64,000 bases of DNA from Aliamphritea ceti (GTDB lineage Bacteria; Pseudomonadota; Gammaproteobacteria; Pseudomonadales; Balneatricaceae), in NCBI RefSeq assembly GCF_024347215.1, contig NZ_AP025282.1, forward strand, positions 4,340,001-4,404,000, in the 5' to 3' direction. Both the position numbers and the translations under genes were made by a program. The notes under the pieces are model-generated. The model worked only from the letters and a program-made list of their open reading frames with translations. It searched no databases and was not told where the DNA came from. Within the stretch, counting starts at the first letter, position 1, and the number at the start of each line of letters is the position of its first letter. Below, in pieces: positions 35,480 through 43,610 of this stretch.

Positions 35480-35581
35480 ATGCTGACCGACTCTGATTAT
35501 ATTCCTTCTCAGAAAGCAGCACTTTCTGAACAGGACAACCTAAGCCTGAAGAAATCTGCACAGGCACTGCTAATACAATAG
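35480..35581 (+). pseudogene. Remnant of a second BCCT gene 3' end
   Basis: This 33-codon frame reads MLTDSDYIPSQ at its start and 'EQDNLSLKKSAQA' near its end. The BCCT gene just upstream ends with MLTDSEYVPSQ and 'DQDDLSLNKPVQA'. The two are clearly copies that have diverged, and each is followed by a GGGCTA hairpin. No rest of the gene exists upstream of the fragment. The likely history is a tandem duplication of a BCCT gene, with most of one copy deleted. It is probably not translated, having no ribosome site. Confidence 0.75.
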
Positions 35582-35587
35582 AGGTAT

Positions 35588-35614
35588 AAAAAAAGGGCTA
35601 CTGAGTAGCCCTTT
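35588..35614 (-). terminator. Bidirectional hairpin, terminator of the LysR gene on the minus strand
   Basis: AAAGGGCTAC (35592-35601) pairs with GTAGCCCTTT (35605-35614). On the minus strand it is followed by a run of T (the complement of 35588-35591), which suits termination of the LysR gene that ends at 35619. Confidence 0.8.
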
Positions 35615-35618
35615 GTCG

Positions 35619-36476
35619 TTACATTACATGGCTAAGCCAATGCACAAAATCCCTCACCTTGGCAATATTCAACCGATCATCCGGCACAATCAGATAGTAA
35701 GAATAACTGTCCAAACTTTGCTGAAACGGGCAAACAAGCTTACCTTCGGCAACATCATCCGCAATTAGCTCCGGACACACCAGCGCGAAGCCCTGCTTCT
35801 CAATTGCCGCTTGCTGACGCACATTGGTATCACTGTAATACTCATTACGTAAAGGGGATAAACCGTCCACTCCGGCTAACTGCAACCATTCTTGCCAACT
35901 GGTGACATCTGCTTCATGCAATAACGCAAAGCGCTGAAGTAATTTTGGATCAGCAGGATCATCGATGCCTTCCAGTAATGAAGGATGGCATGCCGGCGTC
36001 AGGTTTCCTGAAACAATCAGACGAGCATTAACCGGTACCTCCGCCACGTGCAGCCATTCGATAGATACATGAACATCTGCGTTAGAAAAATCCGCGGAAT
36101 CATTACTGTGAAAAAAACGAAAATCATAACTAAAATCCGCTGCACGTAATCGCGACGACAGCCATTTCAGTGCGAAATGCGAGCGTACCGAAATACCGAT
36201 AGGTGTTAACGCCAAATTCGCTTTTAAACTGCCCACACCGCGCCGTAGCAGCGCCATAGATGCAGATAAATCTTTATACAGAATCTCACCTTCCTCAGTC
36301 AGTGCAATACCAACCCCGGAACGGTCAAGCAACTTGGTATTAAAATAATCTTCCAGGTTGCGGATCTGATGACTAATTGCCGACTGAGTGACATTCAGTT
36401 CTTCGGCAGCCTTAGTAAAGCTCTTGTTGCGAGTTACCGCTTCAAAAACTAACAGGGACTTAAACGGTAGTAGCAT
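35619..36476 (-). CDS. LysR-family transcriptional regulator, GcvA-like
   Basis: The 285-residue protein has the N-terminal LysR helix-turn-helix ('SFTKAAEELNVTQSAISHQI', about 16-35) and an effector domain related to that of GcvA. It converges on the BCCT gene and remnant and is divergent from the EamA gene at 36896 with about 420 bases between, so it may control that gene. The effector is unknown. Confidence 0.87.
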   Translation of the reverse strand: MLLPFKSLLVFEAVTRNKSFTKAAEELNVTQSAISHQIRNLEDYFNTKLLDRSGVGIALTEEGEILYKDLSASMALLRRGVGSLKANLALTPIGISVRSHFALKWLSSRLRAADFSYDFRFFHSNDSADFSNADVHVSIEWLHVAEVPVNARLIVSGNLTPACHPSLLEGIDDPADPKLLQRFALLHEADVTSWQEWLQLAGVDGLSPLRNEYYSDTNVRQQAAIEKQGFALVCPELIADDVAEGKLVCPFQQSLDSYSYYLIVPDDRLNIAKVRDFVHWLSHVM

Positions 36477-36895
36477 AGCTTCTCACCCTTCAAACTTTGC
36501 CAGAAGGTTTCCTCAGAAACCCCGAAGCCTATGACTTTTCAACCAATAATCATATTTTTGGCATGACTACCGTCAACTATCTGAATACACAGATTCGTCA
36601 CAGGATTCTTGTTTATTTTTATAATTAGAGGCACGTTTTATACTACTGCCTGAACGCCCTTCCCGGATCATAAAGAAAGCCGTATGCCAGCACAATCATT
36701 ACAAATCCCTGGGATTTCGGCTCTACTTCCAAACTGCAACATACGCCTAATCTGCAACGCAGGCAGTTCGTAGCCTGAGCCTCATACACTTACTAAACCC
36801 GGCAGTGAGTCCAGCTAATACCCTATGAGATCTTTGATTTTTCACTGCTGGTCTCTACAGGTAATTTGTAGCCTTTTGTGCAAGAGGCACGGACC
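36477..36895. other. Intergenic region with a candidate promoter and a long leader
   Basis: A TATAAT at 36620-36625 stands 17 bases after GTCACA (36597-36602), which would place a start near 36632 and give the EamA gene a leader of about 265 nt. No riboswitch class is recognised in it. Confidence 0.35.
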
Positions 36896-37807
36896 ATGCA
36901 AAACAATAAATATACGGCTGATCTGATTCTGTTACTGGTTGCAGCTGTCTGGGGATTCTCCCTGGTAGCACAAAGTATGGGACTGGAATATTTGGGACCA
37001 TTCGGTTTTAACGCCGGACGCTTTTTACTTGGCGCACTGGTACTGATTCCGGTTTGTCTGTTTTGGCATAAGGCTTCAATTCCCAATTGGCCCGCTATGC
37101 TGAAAGGCAGTATTGCAGCCGGCTTTATATTGTTTATGGGAGCATCTCTGCAGCAAGCAGGTCTGCAATATACAACTGCAGGTAATGCCGGCTTCATTAC
37201 CAGTATGTATATCGTTTTCGTGCCTGTTTTTGGCCTTGTTCTTGCGCAAAAAACCGGCATTAATACCTGGCTGGGTGCCGGACTGGCTGTCACAGGTCTT
37301 TATTTACTCAGCATCGGGGAAAACTTCAGTATCAATCCCGGTGACGCCCTGGTACTGGCAGGTGCAGCCTTCTGGGCTGGGCACGTATTACTAATTGCTA
37401 AACTGGCCCGTCAGTTGAATAACCTGATGCTCTCTCTGCTACAGTTCATTTTCTGTGGCCTGCTGTGTACAGTACTGGCAATCAGTTTCGAATCGGCAAA
37501 CTTTAGTACAGGTAATTTGTTAGCCGCCTGGCAACCCTTATTATTCGCTGGTGTTTTAACCGTCGGAATTGGTCATACTTTGCAAGTCGTCGGGCAACGT
37601 TCTGCCCCGGCATCTCACGCGGCTATCATCATGAGTCTGGAGGCGGTCTTTGCGGCTCTGGGAGGGTGGCTATGGCTAAATGAACATCTGGATACCCGAC
37701 AGTTTACCGGTTGTGCGCTCATGCTGGCAGGTGTGTTGTTATCGCAATTACCATTATCCCGTCGGACCAAAGTAACTACTGATAAAACCGCGCCTGAAAA
37801 CGCCTGA
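36896..37807 (+). CDS. EamA/DMT-family membrane transporter
   Basis: The 303-residue protein has ten predicted membrane segments in two EamA repeats ('ILLLVAAVWGFSLVAQSMGL' and 'VLAGAAFWAGHVLLIAKLARQ' start the halves). AAGAGG precedes the ATG at 36896. It is divergent from a LysR regulator. The first-half 'GNAGFITSMYIVFVPVFG' is the usual EamA signature. The substrate is not evident. It is not closely similar to the EamA protein at 25395. Confidence 0.86.
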   Translation: MQNNKYTADLILLLVAAVWGFSLVAQSMGLEYLGPFGFNAGRFLLGALVLIPVCLFWHKASIPNWPAMLKGSIAAGFILFMGASLQQAGLQYTTAGNAGFITSMYIVFVPVFGLVLAQKTGINTWLGAGLAVTGLYLLSIGENFSINPGDALVLAGAAFWAGHVLLIAKLARQLNNLMLSLLQFIFCGLLCTVLAISFESANFSTGNLLAAWQPLLFAGVLTVGIGHTLQVVGQRSAPASHAAIIMSLEAVFAALGGWLWLNEHLDTRQFTGCALMLAGVLLSQLPLSRRTKVTTDKTAPENA

Positions 37808-37830
37808 TAATTTAATTACGTTATTGCATG

Positions 37831-37858
37831 ATACGGCAGACAACTCTGCCGTATTTAA
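37831..37858 (+). terminator. Terminator hairpin after the EamA gene
   Basis: ATACGGCAGA (37831-37840) pairs perfectly with TCTGCCGTAT (37845-37854) around CAAC, then TTAAC. The T-tail is weak, but it sits between convergent genes. Confidence 0.7.
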
Positions 37859-37885
37859 CTAACATAGCGGTTAAAACACTATCTG

Positions 37886-38080
37886 TTAAATCGCCGTCTT
37901 CCGCGTGTTCCAGCGACGTAAAACATCTTCCTCAAACTGACCATTGATCGATAAACCACAACTACACTTTATGAAATAATAAGTACCATAACCATTTTGA
38001 AATCCTGCACTGCACGTCACCTCTTCACCACAACACGGACAAGGTAATTCCTTTTGTGATGGATTTTCCTCTGTATTCAT
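37886..38080 (-). CDS. Small Lar-like zinc-ribbon protein
   Basis: The 64-residue protein has two cysteine pairs, CPCC near residue 14 and CSC further on ('IKCSCGLSI'), and ends with 'EEDVLRRWNTRK', a layout typical of the Lar (restriction alleviation) family of short zinc ribbons. These proteins are frequent in phages and plasmids, but no other phage gene is near, so its role here is unknown. It may simply be a small nucleic-acid-binding or metal-binding protein. Confidence 0.7.
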   Translation of the reverse strand: MNTEENPSQKELPCPCCGEEVTCSAGFQNGYGTYYFIKCSCGLSINGQFEEDVLRRWNTRKTAI

Positions 38081-38229
38081 AATCTGCCCTTAAGCTTTTA
38101 TTCTGCGAACTTAACAGTTCCTAACAGTTGAGCTTAATCACCAGAAGCCATAGCTATCAGCACCAGCCTGGAATGTCATCCAGACCAGTTAAAGCAAGAT
38201 TTTGCATCAGGCCGACACACAGGTCCGAA

Positions 38230-39120
38230 TCAGTCATCCACTTGTGCAAAATACTCCACCAGTTTGTCCAGCATTACCCTCAATGCTGCTGGCTGTTTTT
38301 TACGGGAATGGTACACACCATAAATATTCAGTGTCTGAGGCTCATAGTCCGGCAACAGCTGTACCAACTGTCCACTGCGAATATGCTCGATAACTGAGTG
38401 ACGCGGCTGCATCGCAATTCCGACACTGTTAAGTGTTGCTCCCAATACCACCATAGAGTCATTCGCAGTAAAGTTGCCGCGGACAGCGACAGCGCTGGGC
38501 TCTCCATCCCGGTTAAATGACCAGAGGCTGTTACCAAAATAGGAGTACGTCAGACAATTATGTTGTGACAATTCCTGCAAGCGCACTGGAGTGCCATGTG
38601 CTTCCAAATATTCCGGCGTCGCACATATTACCGAGCGGCATACACCCAACGGGCGGGCGATAAGATTCGGATCTATCTCCTGACTGATACGTATCGCCAG
38701 ATCAATGCGTTCAGCGACTAAATCGATTACCTGGCCACTTATATGAAAATCCACAGACGTCTGTGGATAATCTCGTAAATACTGTTTGATCAGCGGCGCC
38801 AGAACATCCTGTGCCAGATACTGTGAACAACTGATACGCAGCAGCCCTTGTGGTCCACTCAGATCAGCGTCACTCAGCGCAGGTAAATAGTCAGCAATAT
38901 CCAGTAACTGCCTGCAATGCTGCAGTGCCGTTTCGCCCGCGGACGTCAGGCTTAAGCGCCGGGTAGAACGGTGTAGCAAGCGACTACCTGCCCAATTTTC
39001 CATTTCGCTCAGATAACGGGTAATCATCGACCGGGACATATCCAGCCGTTCTCCAGCAGCAGCCATAGTGCCTTGTTCAACAATAGTGACAAACACTTGC
39101 GCAGCGGTTATTCGGTCCAT
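38230..39120 (-). CDS. LysR-family transcriptional regulator
   Basis: The 296-residue protein has a helix-turn-helix at about 17-45 ('GTMAAAGERLDMSRSMITRYLSEM') and an effector domain with 'LLRISCSQYLAQDVLAPLI'. It belongs to the subgroup that begins 'MDRITAAQVFVTI'. GGGGAGG precedes its ATG. It is divergent from the MBL-fold lipoprotein gene with 151 bases between. The sequence TCGATATA occurs twice in that gap (39172 and 39215), which could be part of its binding site. Confidence 0.87.
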   Translation of the reverse strand: MDRITAAQVFVTIVEQGTMAAAGERLDMSRSMITRYLSEMENWAGSRLLHRSTRRLSLTSAGETALQHCRQLLDIADYLPALSDADLSGPQGLLRISCSQYLAQDVLAPLIKQYLRDYPQTSVDFHISGQVIDLVAERIDLAIRISQEIDPNLIARPLGVCRSVICATPEYLEAHGTPVRLQELSQHNCLTYSYFGNSLWSFNRDGEPSAVAVRGNFTANDSMVVLGATLNSVGIAMQPRHSVIEHIRSGQLVQLLPDYEPQTLNIYGVYHSRKKQPAALRVMLDKLVEYFAQVDD

Positions 39121-39271
39121 ATTAAGCCTCCCCTAAAGCAGTTAAGACAACCTTGGCCTAAAAATATTCGTTCGATATAAGCAACAATTACTGCCGATTA
39201 AACCCGTATTCCAATCGATATAGGAAATATAAGCTTAATTAAAATCTGACGCTATAAATCTGGAGAACTAC

Positions 39272-40198
39272 ATGAAAGCTTCAAGCAAAGCTACATTCAG
39301 CCGCCGTCGCATGCTGGCGGTACTGGGTGCAACTGTACTCGGTATTGCCGGCCTTAGCGGTTGTGCTTCAAACACTGCAACCCCATCTGCTGCACTCACT
39401 GTCGACGTATACAATCCGAAAGAAACTGCTATTTTCCCAGCCAGTTCCAGCATCATCAGCGGCCCTAGTGAAGCAATTCTTATCGACGCTCAATTCCAGA
39501 AAAATGATGCGCAAAAGTTAGTTGATATGCTTCAAGCCGGCGGGAAAACCCTGAAAGCGGTATACATCAGCCACGGTGATCCGGATTACTACTTCGGCCT
39601 GGATGTTATTCGTGCAAATTTTCCGGAAGTAAAAGTCTACGCAAGCCCAACAACTCACGCGTATATTGCCGCCAGTATGAAACCAAAACTGGCCTATTGG
39701 GGGCCAATCCTCAAAGATAATGCACCATCTGAACTGATCCTGCCGGAACAGTTACCCGGTGATACCCTGACAGTAGACGGTCAGGAAATTAAGGTCATCG
39801 GCCTGAACGGTAACGATCCAAAGCACACCTTCGTTTGGGTACCATCAGCTAAGACCGTCACCGGTGGCGTTATCGTGTACGAGAATCAGCATGTTTGGAT
39901 GGCAGACAATCAGACCGAAGAATCTCGCCAGAAATGGCTGCAAACGCTGGAAAATATCAAAGCACTGCAACCAAAAACCGTTGTACCTGGCCATTATCTG
40001 GCAACACCCCGCCTGAATACCCGTTCTGTAGACTTCACCCGGGACTATGTTCTCAACTTCGAAGCGCAAGCTAAACAGGCAAAAGATGCAGCGGACCTGC
40101 GTGAACGCATGATCAGGCTCTACCCAGACTTTCCTCAGGACGTAGGTCTGGATATCAGCACGAAAGTTAGAATGGGCGAAATGCAGTGGCCCCAGTAA
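39272..40198 (+). CDS. MBL-fold lipoprotein with an altered metal site
   Basis: The 308-residue protein begins with a twin-arginine-like signal (SRRRML at 10-15) and a lipobox LSGC with Cys31. The fold is that of metallo-beta-lactamases, but the usual HxHxDH motif reads HGDPDYY at 101-107, so two of the histidines are replaced; His101, Asp103 and Asp105 could still bind a metal. A later histidine in 'VVPGHY' is kept. It is divergent from a LysR gene, which is its likely regulator. Function unknown. Confidence 0.8.
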   Translation: MKASSKATFSRRRMLAVLGATVLGIAGLSGCASNTATPSAALTVDVYNPKETAIFPASSSIISGPSEAILIDAQFQKNDAQKLVDMLQAGGKTLKAVYISHGDPDYYFGLDVIRANFPEVKVYASPTTHAYIAASMKPKLAYWGPILKDNAPSELILPEQLPGDTLTVDGQEIKVIGLNGNDPKHTFVWVPSAKTVTGGVIVYENQHVWMADNQTEESRQKWLQTLENIKALQPKTVVPGHYLATPRLNTRSVDFTRDYVLNFEAQAKQAKDAADLRERMIRLYPDFPQDVGLDISTKVRMGEMQWPQ

Positions 40199-40225
40199 TC
40201 AGAAACAAATTCTGACTTCAGCGAC

Positions 40226-40250
40226 AGCCCGGCAATAGCCGGGCTTTGTT
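40226..40250 (+). terminator. Intrinsic terminator of the MBL-fold gene
   Basis: AGCCCGGC (40226-40233) pairs with GCCGGGCT (40238-40245) around AATA, followed by TTGTT. Confidence 0.8.
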
Positions 40251-40304
40251 CGTCTCAGACTCTTTTAAATCCAAATTTTTATGAAATAAGAAATCTTATT
40301 AACA

Positions 40305-40438
40305 GGGTATACAAAGTAAAGACGCGCTAATTCATTCAATTAAAAGCAATAAGCAGGATAAGACCAGAAACAAGAACACGCACAAAAAGACAATACATTG
40401 CTAAAAATGTGCACAATCTGAAATTTATATTGTAGACA
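40305..40438 (+). promoter_or_regulatory. Degenerate copies of the TTGTATACAA palindrome before the NCS2 gene
   Basis: GGGTATACAAAG lies at 40305-40316, ATGTGCACAAT at 40407-40417 and ATTGTAGACA at 40429-40438. Each differs from the purine-island palindrome by two or more bases. They are upstream of the NCS2 permease gene, so weak or partial sites for the same regulator are possible. Confidence 0.3.
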
Positions 40439-40532
40439 CTATTTTCCACAAGGTTTATCTTAGCCTTAACTAATGTGCCTCACCTGGCAGATTAGACATG
40501 GAATACAACAATAAAAAATACAGGTGCATAAC

Positions 40533-41936
40533 ATGGCAAACCAAGACGACGCTGCACACAGCGATCTGGTCTTTGGACTGGATGATAAACCCAGCTTTTC
40601 CGTTTCCACATTTGCAGCACTGCAACACGTGCTGGCGAGTTTCATCGGTATCATTACCCCTACCCTGATCGTTGGTGGCGTACTTGGCTTAGGCAGTGAA
40701 GTGCCTTACCTGGTAAGCATGGCGTTGATCGTATCCGGTATAGGTACCTTCATTCAGGCACGACGCATAGGACCTATCGGCTCTGGTTTGTTATGCGTTC
40801 AGGGCACCAGCTTTGCCTTTCTCAGTTCAATTTTAGCCGCAGGCTTTATCGTTAAAGGTAACGGTGGCGGACCGGATGAGATTCTATCGACCATTTTTGG
40901 CGTCTGCTTTCTTGCGGCTTTTGTCGAAATATTCCTCAGCCGTTTTATTGAGAAACTGAAACGCATCATTACGCCAGTCGTAACCGGTACCATTATTACG
41001 CTTATAGGCCTGTCACTGATTAAAGTCTCTATGACAGATATCGCGGGCGGTTTCGGTGCGCCGGATTTAGGCGCTCCGGTTAACCTAGCTCTGGCAGGGT
41101 TAGTACTGATTACTATCGTGATCTTTAATCGCTTTCAGATACATATGTTGCGTTTAAGCGCCGTAATCATTGGCCTGACCGTCGGTTTTGTGGTCGCATG
41201 GTCCATGGGTAAAGTAGACTTCAGCGGCCTCATCGATCTCTCACTGATCGCTATTCCTGTGCCATTTAAGTATGGTTTCAGTTTCGATTTTGCAGCATTT
41301 TTACCTATCGCTATTATCTACCTGATTACCGCTCTGGAAACTACCGGTGACCTTACCGCCAACAGCATGGTTTCTAAACAGCCGGTAAAAGGACCAGTCT
41401 ATATTCGCCGCATTAAAGCCGGTGTACTGGCTGACGGTGTAAATTCAGCAATTGCTTCCACACTCAACAGCCTGCCAATGACGACTTTCAGTCAGAATAA
41501 CGGTGTTATTCAGTTAACAGGGGTTGCCAGCCGCCATGTCGCAGTATTCATTGCCGCTATTCTGGTGATTCTCGGTTTATTTCCGGTTATCGGCGGTGTT
41601 TTACAGCAAATGCCTAAACCTGTGCTTGGCGGTGCCACACTGATTATGTTCGGTACCGTTGCAATGGCCGGCGTAAAAATCATTGCGGAAGCAGGTCTCA
41701 ACCGTCGCAACATGCTGATTACAGCAATTTCAATCGGTCTTGGGCTAGGCGTAGCCTCAGTACCGGAAGTGCTGTCGGCAATGCCTAAAGATTTGAAAAA
41801 CATCATAGGTTCACCGCTCACAATCGGGGCGCTTTCCGCCATCTTGCTTAACTTCATTTTACCACTGAGAGAATCTGATGATGTCACTGAAGAGCAATCA
41901 GCGGAGAATCTGACAACTGATGATAAGACCGCCTGA
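40533..41936 (+). CDS. NCS2-family purine permease (xanthine/uric acid type)
   Basis: The 467-residue membrane protein has about fourteen hydrophobic segments and the NCS2 signature 'QNNGVIQLTGVASRHV'. Q-N-N-G-x4-T is the form found in purine carriers such as XanQ and UacT, not in uracil carriers. The acidic stretch 'ALETTGDLTANSMVS' is also typical. AGGTG before the ATG at 40533 fits better than the GTG nine bases upstream. It leads the purine island, and the 8-oxoguanine deaminase gene follows on the same strand after a terminator. Xanthine or urate is the probable substrate. Confidence 0.9.
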   Translation: MANQDDAAHSDLVFGLDDKPSFSVSTFAALQHVLASFIGIITPTLIVGGVLGLGSEVPYLVSMALIVSGIGTFIQARRIGPIGSGLLCVQGTSFAFLSSILAAGFIVKGNGGGPDEILSTIFGVCFLAAFVEIFLSRFIEKLKRIITPVVTGTIITLIGLSLIKVSMTDIAGGFGAPDLGAPVNLALAGLVLITIVIFNRFQIHMLRLSAVIIGLTVGFVVAWSMGKVDFSGLIDLSLIAIPVPFKYGFSFDFAAFLPIAIIYLITALETTGDLTANSMVSKQPVKGPVYIRRIKAGVLADGVNSAIASTLNSLPMTTFSQNNGVIQLTGVASRHVAVFIAAILVILGLFPVIGGVLQQMPKPVLGGATLIMFGTVAMAGVKIIAEAGLNRRNMLITAISIGLGLGVASVPEVLSAMPKDLKNIIGSPLTIGALSAILLNFILPLRESDDVTEEQSAENLTTDDKTA

Positions 41937-42000
41937 GACCCGCATTTAGCTGAATAAAAGCAGCACTTTAAAACAAATCAGGTAAAGATTTTCACCAATG

Positions 42001-42035
42001 TCCCGCTGTTTTATCCACAAAGCGGCGGGATTTTT
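42001..42035 (+). terminator. Intrinsic terminator of the NCS2 gene
   Basis: TCCCGC (42001-42006) pairs with GCGGGA (42025-42030), followed by TTTTT. Confidence 0.7.
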
Positions 42036-42198
42036 GTATAAAATCACATACTCACATACATAACCGGACGGACATTCAAGCAACACAAGATCTACTTACA
42101 ACACCGTTATGGCAGTCACACACGCCCAATCCCTGCCACATCAAAATTTCAGGCGCTATTCACATGTAATTGTGAGACAAACTTCTAAGGAGAATACT

Positions 42199-43548
42199 TT
42201 GTCTAACGCCTCAAGAATCTGGATAAAAAATCCTCTGGCCACTCTCGACTCAGCCTCCGCTGGCGGCATTGTCGTTCAGGGAACAACCATTACTGAGCTT
42301 ATTCCAGCCGGTGGCCAACCAGCTACTCCCGTCGACAAAATTTTCGATGCCAGTCAGCATGTTATGCTGCCCGGTCTGATTAACGCCCATCATCACTTCT
42401 ACCAGACATTGACCCGTGCTTTTCCTGCTGCGCTAAATAAATCATTATTCAGCTGGCTGAAAAGCCTATATCCGGTGTGGGCCAAGCTCGGCGAAGAGAT
42501 GATCGAGATTTCCACCCAGGTTGCACTGGCTGAGCTGTTATTGTCTGGCTGCACTACCGCCAGCGATCACCATTACCTGTTCCCGGAAGGGCTTGAAAAT
42601 GCCATTGATATTCAAATGGCTCAAGCAGCTAAATTGGGGGTTCGTGTGCACCTTACCCGAGGGTCTATGAGCCTGGGTGAAGATGACGGCGGTCTGCCAC
42701 CACAAAGTACAGTGCAAACAGAAAATGCCATTCTGGCAGACAGCGAACGCTTGATTCAGCAGTATCATCAGCCAGAAGCAGGCGCTATGAGCCGGGTCGC
42801 GCTGGCCCCCTGCTCACCTTTTTCTGTTAGTGAAGATCTTATGCGCGCAAGCGCAGCAATGGCGGCCAAACACAATGTACGCCTGCATACGCATTTAGCG
42901 GAAACTCACGACGAAACGGACTTCTGTATCCAGATGTTTGGCCTTCGTCCGGTGGATTATCTGGAGAAAGTTGGCTGGCTGACCGACCGGGTCTGGCTGG
43001 CTCACGGTATTCACTTTAATGATACTGAAATCGCCCGACTGGGTGCTGCCGGCACAGGTATCTGCCATTGCCCGTCATCCAACATGCTGCTGGCATCAGG
43101 GCAATGCCGTACGCTTGAGCTGGAAGCAGCAGGCAGTCCGGTAGGGCTGGGTGTCGACGGTTCTGCATCCAATGATGGTTCCAACATGATTCAGGAAGTC
43201 CGTCAGGCATTTCTGTTACAACGACTGCGTTATCCGGCTGCTGAAATAACTCACCAGAAAGCTATCAGTTGGGCGACTGAAGGCTCGGCACGATGCTTAG
43301 GCCGTGACGATATTGGCAAGCTGGAAGTAGGCAAGCAGGCAGATATAGGCCTGTATAAGCTGGACGAACTGCGCTTTGCCGGTGCCGGTGATCCGTTAGC
43401 CGCTCTGGTTCTCTGCGGCGCGCAACAGGCCGACCAGGTAATGGTTGCAGGCCAGTGGCGTGTAACCGACGGGAATATCAACGGCTTAGATCTGAACGAC
43501 CTGATCCATCGTCAGAAACAGTTAGCCCAAAAACTAGCTGCACTGTAA
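42199..43548 (+). CDS. 8-oxoguanine deaminase (amidohydrolase, Atz/Trz family)
   Basis: The 449-residue amidohydrolase has the metal motif 'NAHHHFYQ' near 64-71, 'HTHLAETHDE' near 236-245, and the later His/Asp pair in 'LAHGIHF' and 'GVDGSASND'. The sequence matches the Pseudomonas 8-oxoguanine deaminase group, which also deaminates isocytosine and is annotated elsewhere as a hydroxyatrazine-type hydrolase. The reaction would turn 8-oxoguanine into uric acid and so feed the urate genes downstream. TTG at 42199 is preferred because AAGGAG stands six bases before it; the in-frame ATG at 42109 lacks such a site. It ends in a strong terminator. Confidence 0.85.
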   Translation: MSNASRIWIKNPLATLDSASAGGIVVQGTTITELIPAGGQPATPVDKIFDASQHVMLPGLINAHHHFYQTLTRAFPAALNKSLFSWLKSLYPVWAKLGEEMIEISTQVALAELLLSGCTTASDHHYLFPEGLENAIDIQMAQAAKLGVRVHLTRGSMSLGEDDGGLPPQSTVQTENAILADSERLIQQYHQPEAGAMSRVALAPCSPFSVSEDLMRASAAMAAKHNVRLHTHLAETHDETDFCIQMFGLRPVDYLEKVGWLTDRVWLAHGIHFNDTEIARLGAAGTGICHCPSSNMLLASGQCRTLELEAAGSPVGLGVDGSASNDGSNMIQEVRQAFLLQRLRYPAAEITHQKAISWATEGSARCLGRDDIGKLEVGKQADIGLYKLDELRFAGAGDPLAALVLCGAQQADQVMVAGQWRVTDGNINGLDLNDLIHRQKQLAQKLAAL

Positions 43549-43551
43549 AAC

Positions 43552-43583
43552 AAAAAAGCCAGCTGTTAACAGCTGGCTTTTTC
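43552..43583 (+). terminator. Bidirectional terminator between convergent genes
   Basis: AAGCCAGCTG (43556-43565) pairs with CAGCTGGCTT (43570-43579) around TTAA, with A-runs and T-runs on both sides. It serves the deaminase gene and the phoX gene, which converge here. Confidence 0.9.
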
Positions 43584-43610
43584 TTTCCGCTAAGAAAATT
43601 AAGCCGCAAC

